Shown in pieces: positions 1 through 14,689 of a stretch of 64,000 bases of DNA (position 1 is the first letter of the stretch; every line of letters begins with the position of its first letter). This DNA is from Babylonia areolata (Eukaryota > Mollusca > Gastropoda > Neogastropoda > Buccinidae): the NCBI RefSeq assembly GCF_041734735.1, contig NC_134878.1:19159202-19223201 (forward strand), read 5' to 3'. The position numbers and the translations under genes were made by a program. The notes below the pieces were generated by a model. The model was not told where the DNA came from, did not search any database, and saw only the letters and a program-made list of their open reading frames with translations.

Positions 1-1159
1 TATTTATGCATGAAACATGCGAATTTTTGTTGTGTGCATTCACACGCCTGAAGTGTGCAGAGTTTTCTTAAGTCTCCCACCAGTACAAAAGTACCACACC
101 AACGATTAATATGCAACCAAAAACCGCATACGGTCTAAGGTGCAATTTCATAACGCACGCTGTCTCTGGTGGTCCCTGATTCGTACTTAACGAACGGGTG
201 TGAAAAATTGCCGGGCAAAACGAAAAGCAGGATCAAACTGCGCAGAATTTCGGACCCTTATCCCCTGTGTCATCAAGGACCACAGCATGGTTTGATTTGT
301 CTTCTGTAGTGAGAACTTGAGACGGGTTCCAGTGGCTCTCAAGAGTCATGCTACCCGTGTCAAACAAATGTTTGAGCGATAGTGGAACGTCTTCGGTACA
401 TGTACTGATACTATCGTATTCTCTGAGGTTTGGATCGGTAACCCATAGTGTCTGTGTATTCTTAGATTTACGTTTCATTCTTAAGTTTACTGTGTGTTGT
501 ACATAGTTGTATTATTATGTGTTGCTAAATTATCTTTTTTATTTAGAATTCGGAGTTATTCGATATTTTTTCTGTTAAGTATAAACATAGCTAGTAAAAT
601 AATGATACCAGAAATGGCGATATCTTACAATAGAGAAGAATATGTATCACAGCATAGCATAGCATAGCATATTATAGTTTCAGAAGGATGTGTCAAAGTG
701 TGCGGACTGATCCATACACATCTGTTGTCTATGAATAAAAGAGCAGATGCCTGACCTCATGAACCTAACGCGCTGATCAAGCGTAGTAAAGTAGGGCGTA
801 CAAACTGTAGCATAATACGGTATAGCGCAACATCAACATCAAGTCAGTAGTATAGGATAGCCGGTGTTTCGCACCTTTGCACAGCACAACACTATGACGA
901 GTATTGCACACTGCAATGCGATACAGTGAAAAAGTGTAATGTATGACCTGGCATCGCATTGTTTAGTCATTTAACGGATCGCGGTACCACGGCTTAACAT
1001 AGCATGCAATGGCATCAGTAACACTGTAAATGATACTCTGCATCTTGTCTTGGTGTTGCTTTGTACATGAAATTGTATAGTATGGTATGATAAGTGAAAT
1101 GTTTGAAATGGTATGATTTGGTATGTCACTATCTTATTGAACGGTTATGAAACACGATC

Positions 1160-1600
1160 TTCCATTGTATTGTGTGGTGTGGTGTGGTGAGATATGGAAT
1201 GGTGTGGTACGGTATGATAGGATGTTGTGTTGTATATGGCGTCATGTTGCGTTTTATGGTGTGGTGCATTGTGGAATGGAGTGGAATGACATAGCATGGT
1301 GTCAGTAGAGCGGTATGCGAGTGTGGTGTAGTGTGGAATGATATGGTGTGGTGTGAAATGATATAGTGTGGTGTCATGAGGGGATGTGGAAAGGTGTGAT
1401 GTGAAACGGTGTGGTGCAGCGTATGTGGTGTGGTATGGTGTGGTAAGGCGTAGCGTGGTATGATATGGTGGAGTACAGTTTGGTTTGTAGTGTGGTACGG
1501 TTTTTGTAATGACGTGGTATGGGATGGTGTGTATGGAATGGTGCGGTATGGAAAGATATGGTATAGCATGGTATGGTACGGTAGTTGTACGGTTTGGGAC
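1160..1600. repeat. Degenerate TGTGGTATGG-type simple repeat
   Basis: About 440 bases are built from shuffled TGGTATGG, TGTGGTG and TGGAATGG words without a stable period. The complementary strand gives histidine, threonine and proline-rich open frames that are artefacts of the repeat. A shorter GCATA repeat lies just upstream near 652-672. Confidence 0.75.
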
Positions 1601-1771
1601 TTCACATTGATGGTAATGCGTCCGAACAGGCCAGTGCGTCACTTAAGACATCTACGGGAATACCAATGTGCGGATTTGTTCCCTACAAGCCTCAACAGAT
1701 CCCTGCTGTGTCATTCACAGGTCAACACACAAAATCATGTCAGTTCCCAGGCTGACGGACGAATACAATCA

Positions 1772-1808
1772 GCTTGCTTGCTTGCTTGCTTGCTTGCTTG
1801 CATGCTTG

Positions 1809-1884
<76 letters not shown>
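1772..1884. repeat. Compound microsatellite (CTTG)n-(TC)n-(TG)n
   Basis: CTTG units run to about 1,810, followed by an almost pure TC run to about 1,873 and a short TG run. Confidence 0.9.
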
Positions 1885-2995
1885 AGGGAACGGGTGTGGA
1901 GGTGAAGGGTTGGTGGGCGTCAGTGTAAGGGTAAGACAGAAATCCCGAGTTTCCCACAAATATCGTTCTGTGTTCCTGTATCTGTCACCCCCTCACTCCC
2001 TCTGTCACCCCTTACCCCCACCATCCCCGTCTCTTCCTGTCCCTGCTCTTCCCTCTCTCATTTTCACCCTTTAAGCGCATCGACATGAAGGAAAAGGAAA
2101 TTGTGTCCAGATATAGCGGGTGTGAAAGACGAAGTTGGAAGAAACCCCAGAGAGGAATGAACATATCTTAATCGGCAGTAGTCACCCCATTCACTTAGCT
2201 ACGTCTGTTCATTCCTGTGAACCTGTGTCTGTATATATGTATAGAAAAGCCTATGACAACAAGCACGTCAGCATTAAAAACACTAGGCCTGCACAACGAC
2301 ACACACAGTTAGATCGTTGTGAATTTGGAACAAATAAATATATCTTGACAAACTGTGTCACGCGACCTCATGCTGTTTTCTCCAACTATTTTTGAAGCTA
2401 ATTGCACAAATTGATCATTTTTAAGCGACAAAAGTAGTGGGGGTAATCTTGGAGAAAGAGAGAACTTTCTCATAAACAGTTGTAAACGCAAAGAGAGATA
2501 GAGACATGGATGGGTGAGGGGGAAAAGGAGCTCATGCCACATACACAATATACCACAGAAGGAATCCTAATAATTCGTGAATCAGCTCGTGAGAGGTAAT
2601 ACAACATGTAGCACCATTCTTTCCGCGTGAAGCATTTAAAGCTTACAGCCGTGAAGCATTTGAAGATTACAGCCGTCATGTTGGATAAGAGTGAAGATTG
2701 TCCAATCCCGCAGGTCAGCGTAATATATACAGGCCTGCTGGTGCTCTTTGTACGCAGAAGATTAAATCACGTTAGAGATCCTATAATCCATGACAACGTT
2801 TGCTCGATTCTGGAACTCCAATAAACCCAAAAACCTCCCCCTGCCCCCTGCCCGTCCCGTTTCCTTCCCCCTCTCCTTCACTTCTTGAGGTCTTTGGTTA
2901 CCCCCAAAACGAGTGTGGCACCCTTCATGGCTGGGTGAAATGACCAAGCGCACGGTTGCGCGTTGCTTTTGAAGGTTCTGAATGTGTCAAGTCAA

Positions 2996-2999
<4 letters not shown>

Positions 3000-3081
<82 letters not shown>
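3000..3081. repeat. (TG)n microsatellite
   Basis: A pure TG run of about 80 bases. Confidence 0.95.
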
Positions 3082-3085
<4 letters not shown>

Positions 3086-3561
3086 GCTAGCTTTCACGAT
3101 CTTAACCCCAATCCCAATGGCGTATGCAGTTATTATGAACAGTACACCCGCTGTGAACACAATCACCATCTCTCCAGAGCGTACGCTGTCATCCGATCAT
3201 TTACCGTTTGGCTTGGCACACGTGAACAGCAGGAACGTAAACAAACAAGAATGACAACAAAAGAGTGTTTACCAGTGGGAAACGGGGCAAAATGTCAAGC
3301 CGAACACAAAACACAAGACGTTCTGTTTCACCATGTGTTTACGGGCTTCAAGCGGCACATTCTCAGCCCACTTTCATATTCTGCCTCATGCGTCATAAGC
3401 CAAGTCCAGCTTTGTTATACCTGTCACCAGTTTATTCGGAATCAGTCCCTTCCCACCTCTTCAATCTTTTACTCTTGTTATCATGAATGAATGGCTGTTG
3501 ACATCTCGCCAGACCTTTGCTTCGATCATTTTATTGATTTCTTTTCGCTTGGTCAATAATC

Positions 3562-3587
3562 TACGCGCGCGCGCGCGTACAAACAAA

Positions 3588-3675
<88 letters not shown>
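3562..3675. repeat. (CG)n-(AC)n microsatellite
   Basis: A short alternating CG tract is followed after a few AAAC units by a pure AC run of more than 80 bases. The alternating purine-pyrimidine sequence is of the type that can adopt Z-DNA. Confidence 0.92.
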
Positions 3676-3676
<1 letters not shown>

Positions 3677-4940
3677 TAAAAAAAGAAACCACTGTCCATA
3701 TCTCTCTTTTTATCCACCTCTGTCTGTCTGTCCGTCTTTCACTCCATCTCTCAGTCCACACATTCATTCTGTGATTCGATTACCAATAATTCATTAAAGC
3801 GCTATCATCGTTGTTGCTGCTGTTATTATCCATGTCTTCATTCACAGGAGCACAGAGCAGCGTACGAAACGAACACAAAGGATATTGGTGCCCCTCGGCC
3901 AACCCTCGAAAGTCAGCAAGTAAAGGCAAAGACCTCACATGGTTGAGCAGCGAATAGTTTTTTTTCCCGGCAACAACACAAATCGATCGATCGTTCGGAA
4001 ACATTCAGTGATTAGACAGTTTGTTGACATGCGCCTTTGTGCATTTGACTGGTTGCCACGCTATTGTGAATGCACAGCTTTTTATGGATAGCGTTGTTGT
4101 TCAAACGTATGAATGAATGGATGAATTGTTTCATCTTTTTTCTAGTCGATCCCTCGAAAAGCAAACAAGCAAACAACAACAACAAAAGCAAGAAAAAAAA
4201 TGAAAGAAGGAAGCGAAATAGTGAACAAAAAAAGAGAAATGCCAAAGGAAAAAAGGTATGTGAAGTAAAAACGAAAAGAAGAAAAAACAGAGAAAAGAAA
4301 GCAGAGAGAAGGACAAAAACAGACAGACAGGCTGGCAGAAAGAGAGAGAGAGACAGAGAGAAGACTGTTCGCAAATCTGTATTTCTAATTGAGATATTCA
4401 TAGATTAATATATTGGTTCGCTCACACGCTGACATGTATTTGGGCACACTCACGCAGACACGCGTTACAACATTTTAAATGGTCTATCAGATATATTCTG
4501 TGTGAAACAGTTTGACTTCGGAAAATGGTGTCTGGAAAAAAAGTGAAAAGCCATATGCAGTATCAATCACCACACAATTGGATAGCTATTTCAGTAAGCA
4601 ACTGGTTAAATAAGCGTTTTGTGTGCAAGGGGAATATTCATGCACATAATACTGCGCAAATGCAGAATTAAACAAGAACAGATAGTCGTAGTAAATACGA
4701 AACACGGTAAATGACGAAGTAGTATCATTCACGCATAACTGGTGTCGCATTTGATTCTGCTTAGTCAGCTGTAGCCACATTTGTCGTGGATATCTTGCCT
4801 TGGAAATGTCAGTGGTGCATGACGTGGATAACAAATGGGTAGGTGTGAGAACAGAACGAGCGTGAAAAAAGGATACCTATTTATTTATCGTCGAATGCCG
4901 TCAGTAATAAAGGACGTTAAATGGAACCGTTGAACTGAAA

Positions 4941-4948
4941 CACACACA

Positions 4949-5030
<82 letters not shown>

Positions 5031-5068
5031 CAATCTCACTAGTTCACACACACACACACACACACACA
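4941..5068. repeat. Compound microsatellite (CT)n-(CTAT)n-(AC)n
   Basis: A CT run of about 60 bases passes into CTAT units near 5,012-5,033 and then an AC run. Confidence 0.9.
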
Positions 5069-5462
5069 GAGAGAGAGAATTGGATCATGTGAACGTGTTT
5101 TTTGTTTGTTTGTTTTTAAGGGTGATCTAAACCATCAATCTTTTCACAAACACACGTCGACCGCAGTTTGCAAAAGACAAAAGTAAATACTAATGATTGT
5201 TGTGCAGGTGATACACCCAGTGACTGACAGACAGACATCCTGACAGGTGCTGTTTCAGTGGGGCTGTGGTAGAACACCACCATTATGGCGACTTCCTTGT
5301 TAGTGGGTATGTATGCTTATTACACACTGTTATCGATGCGCTGATTAAATGTTTTATGGTGTTGTGATCATTCACATCCTACGAAAAAAAAAAGGAAAGA
5401 AAAATTTGGGTCCATTTGATCAACTGATATACACATGTAACACCTGGCGTGCTGGTGGGCAG

Positions 5463-8400
5463 GTATGGAGGACAGGGACAGCGCTAAGAGGAGGAGGCAA
5501 GAGGAGTACAGGCAGGACCTTGAACTGCAGATCAGGGAAAGAGAAGCGGCCAAACAGAGGTGAGGTTACCTGTGACGATGATGATGAACACTGTGATGAC
5601 GATAGTGGCGATGACTATGATGCCACTGATGTGAATTTCTCCGTCACGATGTCAGGGCGTGTTGACGAGTGTGAATGATAGCACTGTGTGTGTGTGTGTG
5701 TGTGTGTTTGTCTTCAGTTTAGCATCTTTCCACTTGAAGTGATATTAGACGGTGTGTGTGTGTGTGTGTGTGTCTGCGTGTGTATGCGTGTGTGTCTGCA
5801 TCTTTCTGTCTGTGTCTGTCTGTATGTGTAGGTGTGTGTGTCTCTGTGTCTGTATGTGTGTCTGTCTCTGTCACCACACCACATCACACCACAGCAACAC
5901 ACCACACCACACCACACCACACCACACCAACAGAAGACAATGTTGTGCATGCAGAGAACGGCTGCAAGACATGCTGGTGGACGCATCAGGATGGCTGGAC
6001 CCAGAGAAACGACCAGAGCGGTTAAAACCGTTGGGAGGGGCGAACTGGACGGAGCAGAGAGGGCGTCGTAACGACAGAGTTCGGCCCTACCACTCTCTCT
6101 TCACGTACGACAGGTGAGAACAATGCCATAGTGTGTGTGTCTTTGTCTGTGTCTGTGTGTGTCTATGTGTGTGTGTGTGTGTGTGTGTTTACCCTGCAGG
6201 TGACTGCTCCACATAGAGCTTCCGGGCCTGGTGGTGGTGGAGTGGCGTGGTGTGGGGGCTTTCTTCTACTTGTTTTTCAGCAGTGTTTGGTGTGTGTGTG
6301 TGTGTGTGTGGTTTTTGTTGACTCACTTGTGTAAACAAAGTGAGTCTGTGTTTTAACCCGGTGTTCGGTTGTCTGTGTGTCTGTGTGTGTGTGTCTGTGT
6401 GTCCGTGGTAAACTTTAACATTGACATTTTCTCAGCAAATACTTTGTCAGTTGACACCAAATTAGGCATAAAAATAGGAAAAATTCAGTTTCTTTCCAGT
6501 CATCTTGTTTAAAACAATATTGCACCTCTGGGATGGGCACAAAAAAAACAAAAAATGAAGCCTAATTATATGCAAACTGCATTTACTGTTATATTTATAT
6601 TTTTTGTATTCTCTAAACTTGGCACTTTGATCTGATATTCTGACACAACAACAAGAGCAGTCATTATTATCATTTTTTGTTCAAACAGGAACTTCTTTTG
6701 CTAAGCATGGTAGTTTTATTTATTTTGCATACGTTTTGATGCAGATAGTAAAAAAGGGAAATTACTCTGTAATTAATGATAGGGGACTCAATTTGCTTTA
6801 AACTGATCTTTCTCATCTTAAACAGTACATTTTGAAATTATACTCAATACATAAAAAGCTTGTGTGTTTTACTCTCAGTGTACAGGGCTTTCACTATGTT
6901 CATTCGCTCAAGTGGTCTTTTTCGGAAAATACTAAAATCAGTACGACGAGTGGAATTTACAGATCTGTTGGCTGAGCCCTGAAAGTCATGGGCAAAAATC
7001 AATTGCTTACACATATTTATACACATTCAAAGCGCGTGCTCATATTCTTCGCGAACTCGAACGACGCCATTTTGTTTCAAGTTGTTGACCTGCCCGTTTA
7101 ATCCTATATTCAATGGACAATACACGATAACATGTGATGGAAATTTGGAGAAGGAGACCGTTAAATATTTATTCAGAGAAAGATTTGTGAACGCCTCATC
7201 ACTTACTGGATTATGCCCCAAACTGCCGTAAAAATATCCACAGAATCAGTCGGAAATCACAGTTAAAAATTGTAAACCCTGCGAGTTAATACCCTTGAAC
7301 TGATCACGATGAAACGAAAAACTTTCCAGTCTTGACTTTTTTCAAAATGAAGTCCTTTTCAGTTCTTACGACGTTTAGAAGTACTTGTGCTTGGCTCTAC
7401 ATGTTATTAGTTTAACAAAATACTACATTTTCATATCAACTTTAAAACTATAAAACTAGAATGAACATAAAAGAGAAATTGAATCGACCGTGTCGTACTA
7501 CATTCCCGGCGGGTGTAACTAAACTTGTAAATCTATCTAGATATAGTGAGATTTTTTGAATACCCAAGATACACCAGAATAATATGATTTAAACAGCGTT
7601 CTCACTGCGAATACCGCAATTGATTTATCGCCCTTTAAAAAAGTATGTTCAAATTTTAAATTTTAGAACGTCAGTTAAGGAGCCACGATAGTGCAATGGA
7701 TAAGGCAGTTTCTTCTCACCCGAACACGCGGGGTTCGAATCTGGTTAGGACTTTTTTTTCTTTTCTTTTTTTTTTTTTAAACGCAAAGCTTTATAATAAC
7801 AAATACAAAACACATTTTAACGATTAGAATTTTTTTTAAAAAGTGTATCACAAGTGAGTATTCAAGGCCTTGCCTCTCATGTTTTTCAGCAGTGTTTGGT
7901 GTGTGTGTGTGTTTTTTTTTGTTGTTGTTTTTACTGTGAAGATTTGTATGAATGTGAAAAAAATATTGTACTTTTTGCTACGCCTTTTCACAATACCTCA
8001 GAAAATTGTAATGTTTCCGTATGCATTTTACCAGTGAATTTTATTTCAGAGATGATAATAAAGCAGAAAGGTAATAATTATTATCTTTTCACACCAATTC
8101 GTGTGTACCTCTGGCATAGTACCTTATTTTCGTGTGTATTATAGTATGTACCCACCCTCTTTCCTCGCTTGGGAATATTTTTAATTGAAAAGAAATGCAA
8201 CACATAAGATAAGAGACGATTGTGAAAATCACTCATATACTTTCAGCGTGGTATTGATACCCAACTGATGCTAACAATTTCTGTCGCTGTTTACAGCGAA
8301 TATATCGTCACCATGTTGTTTATTTTACCTTGAAAGCTTCACCTGTAATTATGCAGTCGTTCTGTTCAAAGTCTCATGTGATAAACTGAACAGCTACGTT

Positions 8401-9017
8401 CGTGCTCTGAAATATAAACCACCGACCTGAACTTTTTGTTTTGCACTGAGAAAAATGGTTCCTTTTAGTTCTACATTATTTTTTTCGTTCACTCAGTTCA
8501 AGCAAACATAAACGCCTGCGCTGCTCTTTTATGAACACAGTGACGAAAATGGATGGCTGTTTAAGTGGGGTCAAACATGGACATGTCTTAAGTTAAACAT
8601 TGCTCCTGTTGTAATGAACCTGCATTCGAAATATTATGCGTCGTATATTTGATTTCCATTAGCTCCCGCTGTAGTTTCTGAAATGCGCTTTTAACCCAGG
8701 GTGTGCCACAAAGCTGTAGCACTCAGGCACTTTGTTTATGGTCCTGCAAGTTACGAGGGTAATGTAGTTCTGTTCTCTTCTGCTTCGCACCAAGAGTTGT
8801 GTAACCATGTGGCAAAACTGAGGTGGTACGTCTATGTGTGTTTACATGTGTGCGTGTTTAAGTATGTGTGTGTGTGCATGTGTAGGAGAGTGTATACGCA
8901 TGTGTATGCATGTGTAAGAGAGTGTATATGCATGTGTGTGCATGTGTAAGAGAGTGTATACGCATGTGTGTGCATGTGTAAGAGAGTACATACGCGTGCG
9001 TACGAGCGCGCGCGCGT

Positions 9018-9054
<37 letters not shown>

Positions 9055-9243
9055 GGACCTGGGTATTTACATTTGTCGGTTGAGGTTTGCTTCTAGATAT
9101 CTGTGAGACTGCAAATGATTGCATGTGCTACCATTTTTGATAGCTTTTTCCGCATCCATAATCACTGTTCATGAAATAAAATGTGCATGGTTGAATTTAT
9201 TGGTAAAAAAAATATAAATCAGTTCGTAAGATTGTTTCACGGT

Positions 9244-9336
<93 letters not shown>

Positions 9337-9521
9337 CTCTCTCTCTCTCTGTATGTGTATGCATGCACCCAAGACCAGACTAAGCGCGTTGGGTTATGCC
9401 GCTGGTCAGGTATCTGGCTAGCATGCTGATGTGGTATAGTGTATATGGGTTTGTCCGAACGCAGTGACGCCTCCTAGAGAAATGGAAGCTGCATGTGTGC
9501 ATTATATACATATTGTATTGT

Positions 9522-9562
<41 letters not shown>

Positions 9563-10803
9563 CTGTGTGTGTGTGTGTCTATGTGTGTGTGTGCATGCGA
9601 TTGCTCGATTGAACTAGTATGCACACGTGTGTGGGTACGCACAACTTCGCTGAACGAGGTTCATTTCTGTTCTTATTTTATTTCAGTGATTTGTCATTTA
9701 CGTATCTTTCACTTTATCATCATCTTAAAGTGTTCACTTATTCTTTATGAAATTGTTCATTTTCCCGTGACAAAGATAGTACGATTAAATTTCCGTAACA
9801 AAGCGTCAGCAAATTTCTCATCTCATTTCGTAAAACTTTAAACTAAAGACTGCGGTTGAAAACATCACTAACGCTTGTTTGCTTCAAGATTAACATTCAT
9901 CAGTCAATTTACATCGCTTTGCTTATCCTTTGCCGCATAACCAAGCACCGAGTCCACTAAACGCTTAAAACTGTCACAGTGCCATCAGTGTTCTACTCGT
10001 AGATCTAAATTTGATTGGCTTAGAAATGTGGGCATGCGGTGCTTTCTTTACCGAGGGCCATGACAGGCAGGTACACAGAGTGAAACCTATACATACCCCC
10101 TACCACTGAGAGCGTGTAATGGGGTACTGGAAAAGAGAACACAGCGATGCTCGCTTCGGTTCAGAGAGCGTAGCCTTCAGGCTCAGTCTGACACAACCAT
10201 TGAGTGAAAATGTCGATACAAATCACAATATCGGTTGATATAGATAGTAATAACGCCTATCCTCGGTCGAAGAAACAAAAAATAAAAATAACAACACACA
10301 CACACACACACACACAATGTATACATCAGAGTGGATTTCACTACGAAATTTTGCCAGGTACAACTGTTGTTGCCGTGGGTTCTTTTACCTCTGCTAAGTG
10401 CATGCTATACACGGGGACATCGTCATATTTTCTCTTCCGAATGACTAACGTCCAGACCACCACTCATGGCAAGTGTGGGAATCGATCTCATGCGGATTCT
10501 CAAGCTTCATATGCGGACGCGTTAGCACCTGGCCATGATATATTCCAGTCCAGTGTTTTTGTTGTTGGGCCACCAGGGAATTTAACGAGTCACCGTCCGT
10601 GGTGAGGAGGGGAGGAGACAGTGGTGATTTTCTGGTGAGCGAGCGACAGGCAGCACCAGTGAAAACTCCCCCTGGCCTCAAGTACCAACCTCTGTGAGTT
10701 CTGTCTGACAGCTGGTGCTCGGAAAGAAACGTGGCAGTTTCGCTAATTAGTGCAGTATTTATTTATGTGCTGATGTTATTAGTGTGTTTGTTTAGTGGCA
10801 TAT

Positions 10804-10842
<39 letters not shown>

Positions 10843-13831
10843 GATAATTATCAGGTAGCCCAATTATTTAGTCTGTTAATCAGCTAGTTGTGGCGAATCC
10901 TAGCTTCATGATTCTGGGACATTACAGGCTGCTTACACAATGTGACTCAAAGTGTGCGTGACTTACACTTCAATTTTTTTTATATTGCTTCATTTCATTT
11001 CCTTAAATTCTTAACATAAATTATGTATGCAGGTTCCCAAGCACGTGTATATGCTTTTGTGGGAGCGTGCTTTCATGTGTGTGTGTGTGTGTGTGTGTAT
11101 GTGTGTGTCCATGAGTGATGTGTGTATGGGTTACGCGCGGGCGTGTGTGTATGGTGTGAATATTTTTCGCATGTACACAGCTAGACAGCTGGTTTTGATA
11201 ATAACGCAACAGTCCACATTTTGTTTGAGCTGTAATATTTTGCTCATCAATGTGTTGTTTTGTTGTTGGTGGTAGTGATGGTGGTGGTGTTTTTTTCACC
11301 AGAAAATTTATTTGTGTTTTGACTCGGGCTGCCATTGTTTCGTGACGACAGGTATAACACACCGAAAAAAAGTATATAGTAAATTTCTAAAAGGGTCAGC
11401 ACAACTGTTACCATACCATTGCTCTTGTAAACAGAATCCAACTTGCCAAGTAAGGCCACTCATTTCAGAGAGATTTACAACTCAGGAAAGGTCACAACAG
11501 TAAACTCTAAAATCTGCTCAAAATAGGTCAGCTAATAAAATAATAATAATAATAATATAAAAAAACAAACAAAAAAAAACAATGAGCCCACAATGCAACG
11601 TACAGTATGATGATGTCCACTGCATTCTTTCTGGAAACTGTTCTTGAATCGAAGTGTGGATCGGCGTATCTCAAAATACAGTGTTCCGACACTACCAATA
11701 CGCGTAGATAGAGTGCGCGACTGTTCAAGAAGTTTGTTACAGTTCCGTTTATATTTGGTCACATCAATGGTGGAAGCGTCAAAGCTGTTATAGAGTGGGC
11801 AGCTTTGATTCTTTAAAGTAAAACAGGTCGTGTTCCTTTGTGCTGAATATATCGTCTGTATAAAACGTATTTCGGACATGAACATTTATATTCCTACAGC
11901 TTGTCTGAGGTCAGTGCACTCTGCGGAGAGAGAGAGAGAGGTGGGGTGCGGTGGGTTGGGGTGGGGTGGGGGTGTGCTTCGAACAGAACCATTCGTCTTG
12001 GGATGGTTGTTGACAACTTTCAGATCAGGTCTCCAGTTTTTCTTACTTGATTAGCTGTGACACCCCTTCCCTTTGTCTGTCTGTCTCTTTGTCTCAATGT
12101 TTCTTTCTTTCTGTCTCTGTCTGTCTGTCTCTCTCTCTTTGTCTCTATGTTTCTTTCTCTGTCTGTCTGTCTCTCTCTCTGTCTCTCTCTAACCCTCACA
12201 CATACACACAATATGTTCAGTAGTCGTAGTAGTAGAAGTAGTAGTGTGTATGTGTGTCTCTGTGTGTTTTGTCATTACCTCTCCTTATTCATTTGGTACA
12301 ACTCTGGACATAACAGTATTGATTGAAGTTTCATTTTCTTTTACCTTTTCACTCCGTGCCTCGAACCGAATTATGATTATGTCTAACAACAAATGAAGAG
12401 ACGGAGGAAAAGGTTTTCAATTAATTCATTGTCCTGTCTGCCTTTTCCCTACCTGTCCACACTGCCAGTCATATCGTCCAGATTCGCCCAGTTTGTTATA
12501 GGTAACTAAAGTTCATTTTAAAAACTAGTCCCCGGACCACCTCACATGGTGGAAGTGAACAAGTGGGGTTAAGATGCCTGTGTCGGCAGATTGGAGGGGG
12601 GAAAACTTGGTCCCAGCGTGACTCACTTCTGGGTCTCATACGCCAGTCTACCCGTCCACAGTAAAGCACCGTTTTTATATTTGAGTGTTACGCTTTGATG
12701 AACGACTGTGTTTTTTCTTGTTGTTGCATGTTTCACTCTGTTTTCACACTGCTTCTTTCTGTACTGATTCAGCACATACGCCGGAGCAGGAGTGCCTCCC
12801 CCTGATCACTCCTACGCTATGATGGGCGCTAGGGACAACAGAAATGGTAAGTTCATCAAGTCAGCACGTTTGTTGTTGTTGTTGTTGTTTTATTGCACAT
12901 TATCGTTTTATCGTTGTTTTGGGGGGTAAGTGGATGGGTGACAGGGTGGGGGTGGGGGTAATCTTGTTAACTGGCGACAAGTCACATGAAAAGATCACAA
13001 TGGGTAGCATACAGCTTGCTTACTGAATTATTGTTGTTAGTTCAAGTTTGTTTAACTTAATCACTTTTTTGTAGCGTAGTCAGCCTGTGACAAAATGCAA
13101 TAATGGTACATGAACTTTTCCTGTTGTAACATGTTTACTAATACCATGTCTTTAGCCTGTATATTGTCAAAAATAAAAATGCGTATGCCTCTGCATAATT
13201 GTTTTATGGTGGTTTAATTTAGTTATATCATGAATATAAACAATACGAGCCGACACATATGTTGCTGAAAACCTTGTCATGTTGCATCTCAGGAGACAGG
13301 TTCCAAATATCGAACAAGAGGCGAAGCCTTTATCGCTCACGTGTGATTTATGCGGATTTAAAAATATGAATGAAACTGGAAACGCAAGTGGAAGGAGCAT
13401 TGGGGAGGGGGGGGGGGGGGTACCAGTTCTTATATCTATGTGCAGCGTTTCCTTTTTTCACGATCGTGATATAGATCTAGATCTAAATTTCAAACTTCAC
13501 ATGTCTTCACCTTGGGTTTCCAGCTTCGATAAAACGTAAGAACACTCCACACAGAAACCGATTTTCCATAATGTACTATTTTAGGGTTATTTTCATTCAT
13601 ATTAATTATGGAATTACTGAAGTTAGACGATATGTAGACAGCATAAGTTAGTCCTAATTATATTTATGTTCACCGTAAAATTTTTAAAAAAATGTTATGC
13701 TGGTTTTTGCCAGACAATTTTCGCCACGTCATATCCCAGACAAAATGCCTGTGTCCTTCCCAAAAGTTCATTGTCATTAAGATCTTAATGTGTGAAACGA
13801 ACAGATGTTTTCCTGTTTTCACTCACGCGCG

Positions 13832-13888
<57 letters not shown>

Positions 13889-14226
13889 CCTGAGGGACAG
13901 AGGTTGGGAGTTCCAGACATTGGGGCCACAGACAAAGTTAAAAAACAACAACATATACCTCAGTGGAGAAGCAAGGAACTATCTAGCAGAGGTGTCAAGA
14001 GAGCTCAGCGTTCTTGGTACAACTTTAGAAAATCTGAAAGATATGGTGGCATTTCGATGCTGTGTTGTGATAGAGACATAGAAATCCGAGACCAGCAATT
14101 TGCAGTAGATTGCAGTCATCACGGGAAACCAGTGAAGTGCTCCGAGCAGTGATGTTGCAATCTCGCGCTTGGGTTTACGGTGCACGGATTCTGGAAGTGC
14201 ATTCATGGAGAGTGTTTCATCCAAGT

Positions 14227-14288
<62 letters not shown>

Positions 14289-14650
14289 ACTCTGTCATGC
14301 AAACAAAACTTCACAGGATTAAACTGACATGTCAGCATGAGGAGGGGGTGTACCTTTGATGAGTTCAGGTCAGCTGAACATCAGCAACATTGTGCTGTTT
14401 GTGGTGACGCTCGGACGTATATCCCGTGCACGTACCTCAGCATAGGGACTGACCCGGTGGGTTCGTTCTGTCCGCAGGGGGTGGGGGTCCGTTGGTCCAG
14501 CCTATCACACTCCCCTACCCTGACAACCGTCCTATCATCATCCACGGAGGGGGAGGAGGCGATGTGTGAGTAACAGGATTTGTTCTTCGAGTGGAGTGGA
14601 TGTCATTGTCTGCGTGAATGGAGAGAGGCAGAATGAGCCGAGGTTTCAGG

Positions 14651-14689
<39 letters not shown>

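Larger units (their letters stand above)
1..5462. other. Non-coding stretch upstream of the first recognisable CSPP1 exon
   Basis: I find no exon here with homology plus plausible splice sites. The stretch contains a degenerate TGGTATGG-like tract, long TC, TG and AC runs and a purine-rich tract near 4,170-4,360. Open frames here are short or run through simple repeats. The first CSPP1 exon at 5,463 begins in the middle of a codon, so earlier exons must exist; none could be placed in this stretch, which is therefore probably intron. Confidence 0.55.
6114..12772 (+). other. Large CSPP1 intron 2
   Basis: A 6.7-kb intron between coding exons 2 and 3. It holds MITE-like copy A, a 32-bp minisatellite, a long AC run, SINE fragments and pyrimidine tracts near 12,060-12,190. 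About 8,000-8,700 and 9,640-10,340 look like plain unique intron sequence. No additional exon is supported. Confidence 0.7.

Noticed and set aside
1129-1885. Several open frames of 140-165 residues on both strands
   Set aside because: They are histidine, threonine, leucine or serine runs made by TGGTATGG, CTTG and TC repeats, with no domain or splice context.
4070-4408. 112-residue lysine/arginine-rich open frame
   Set aside because: It is a purine-rich low-complexity tract with mirror-image frames on the other strand.
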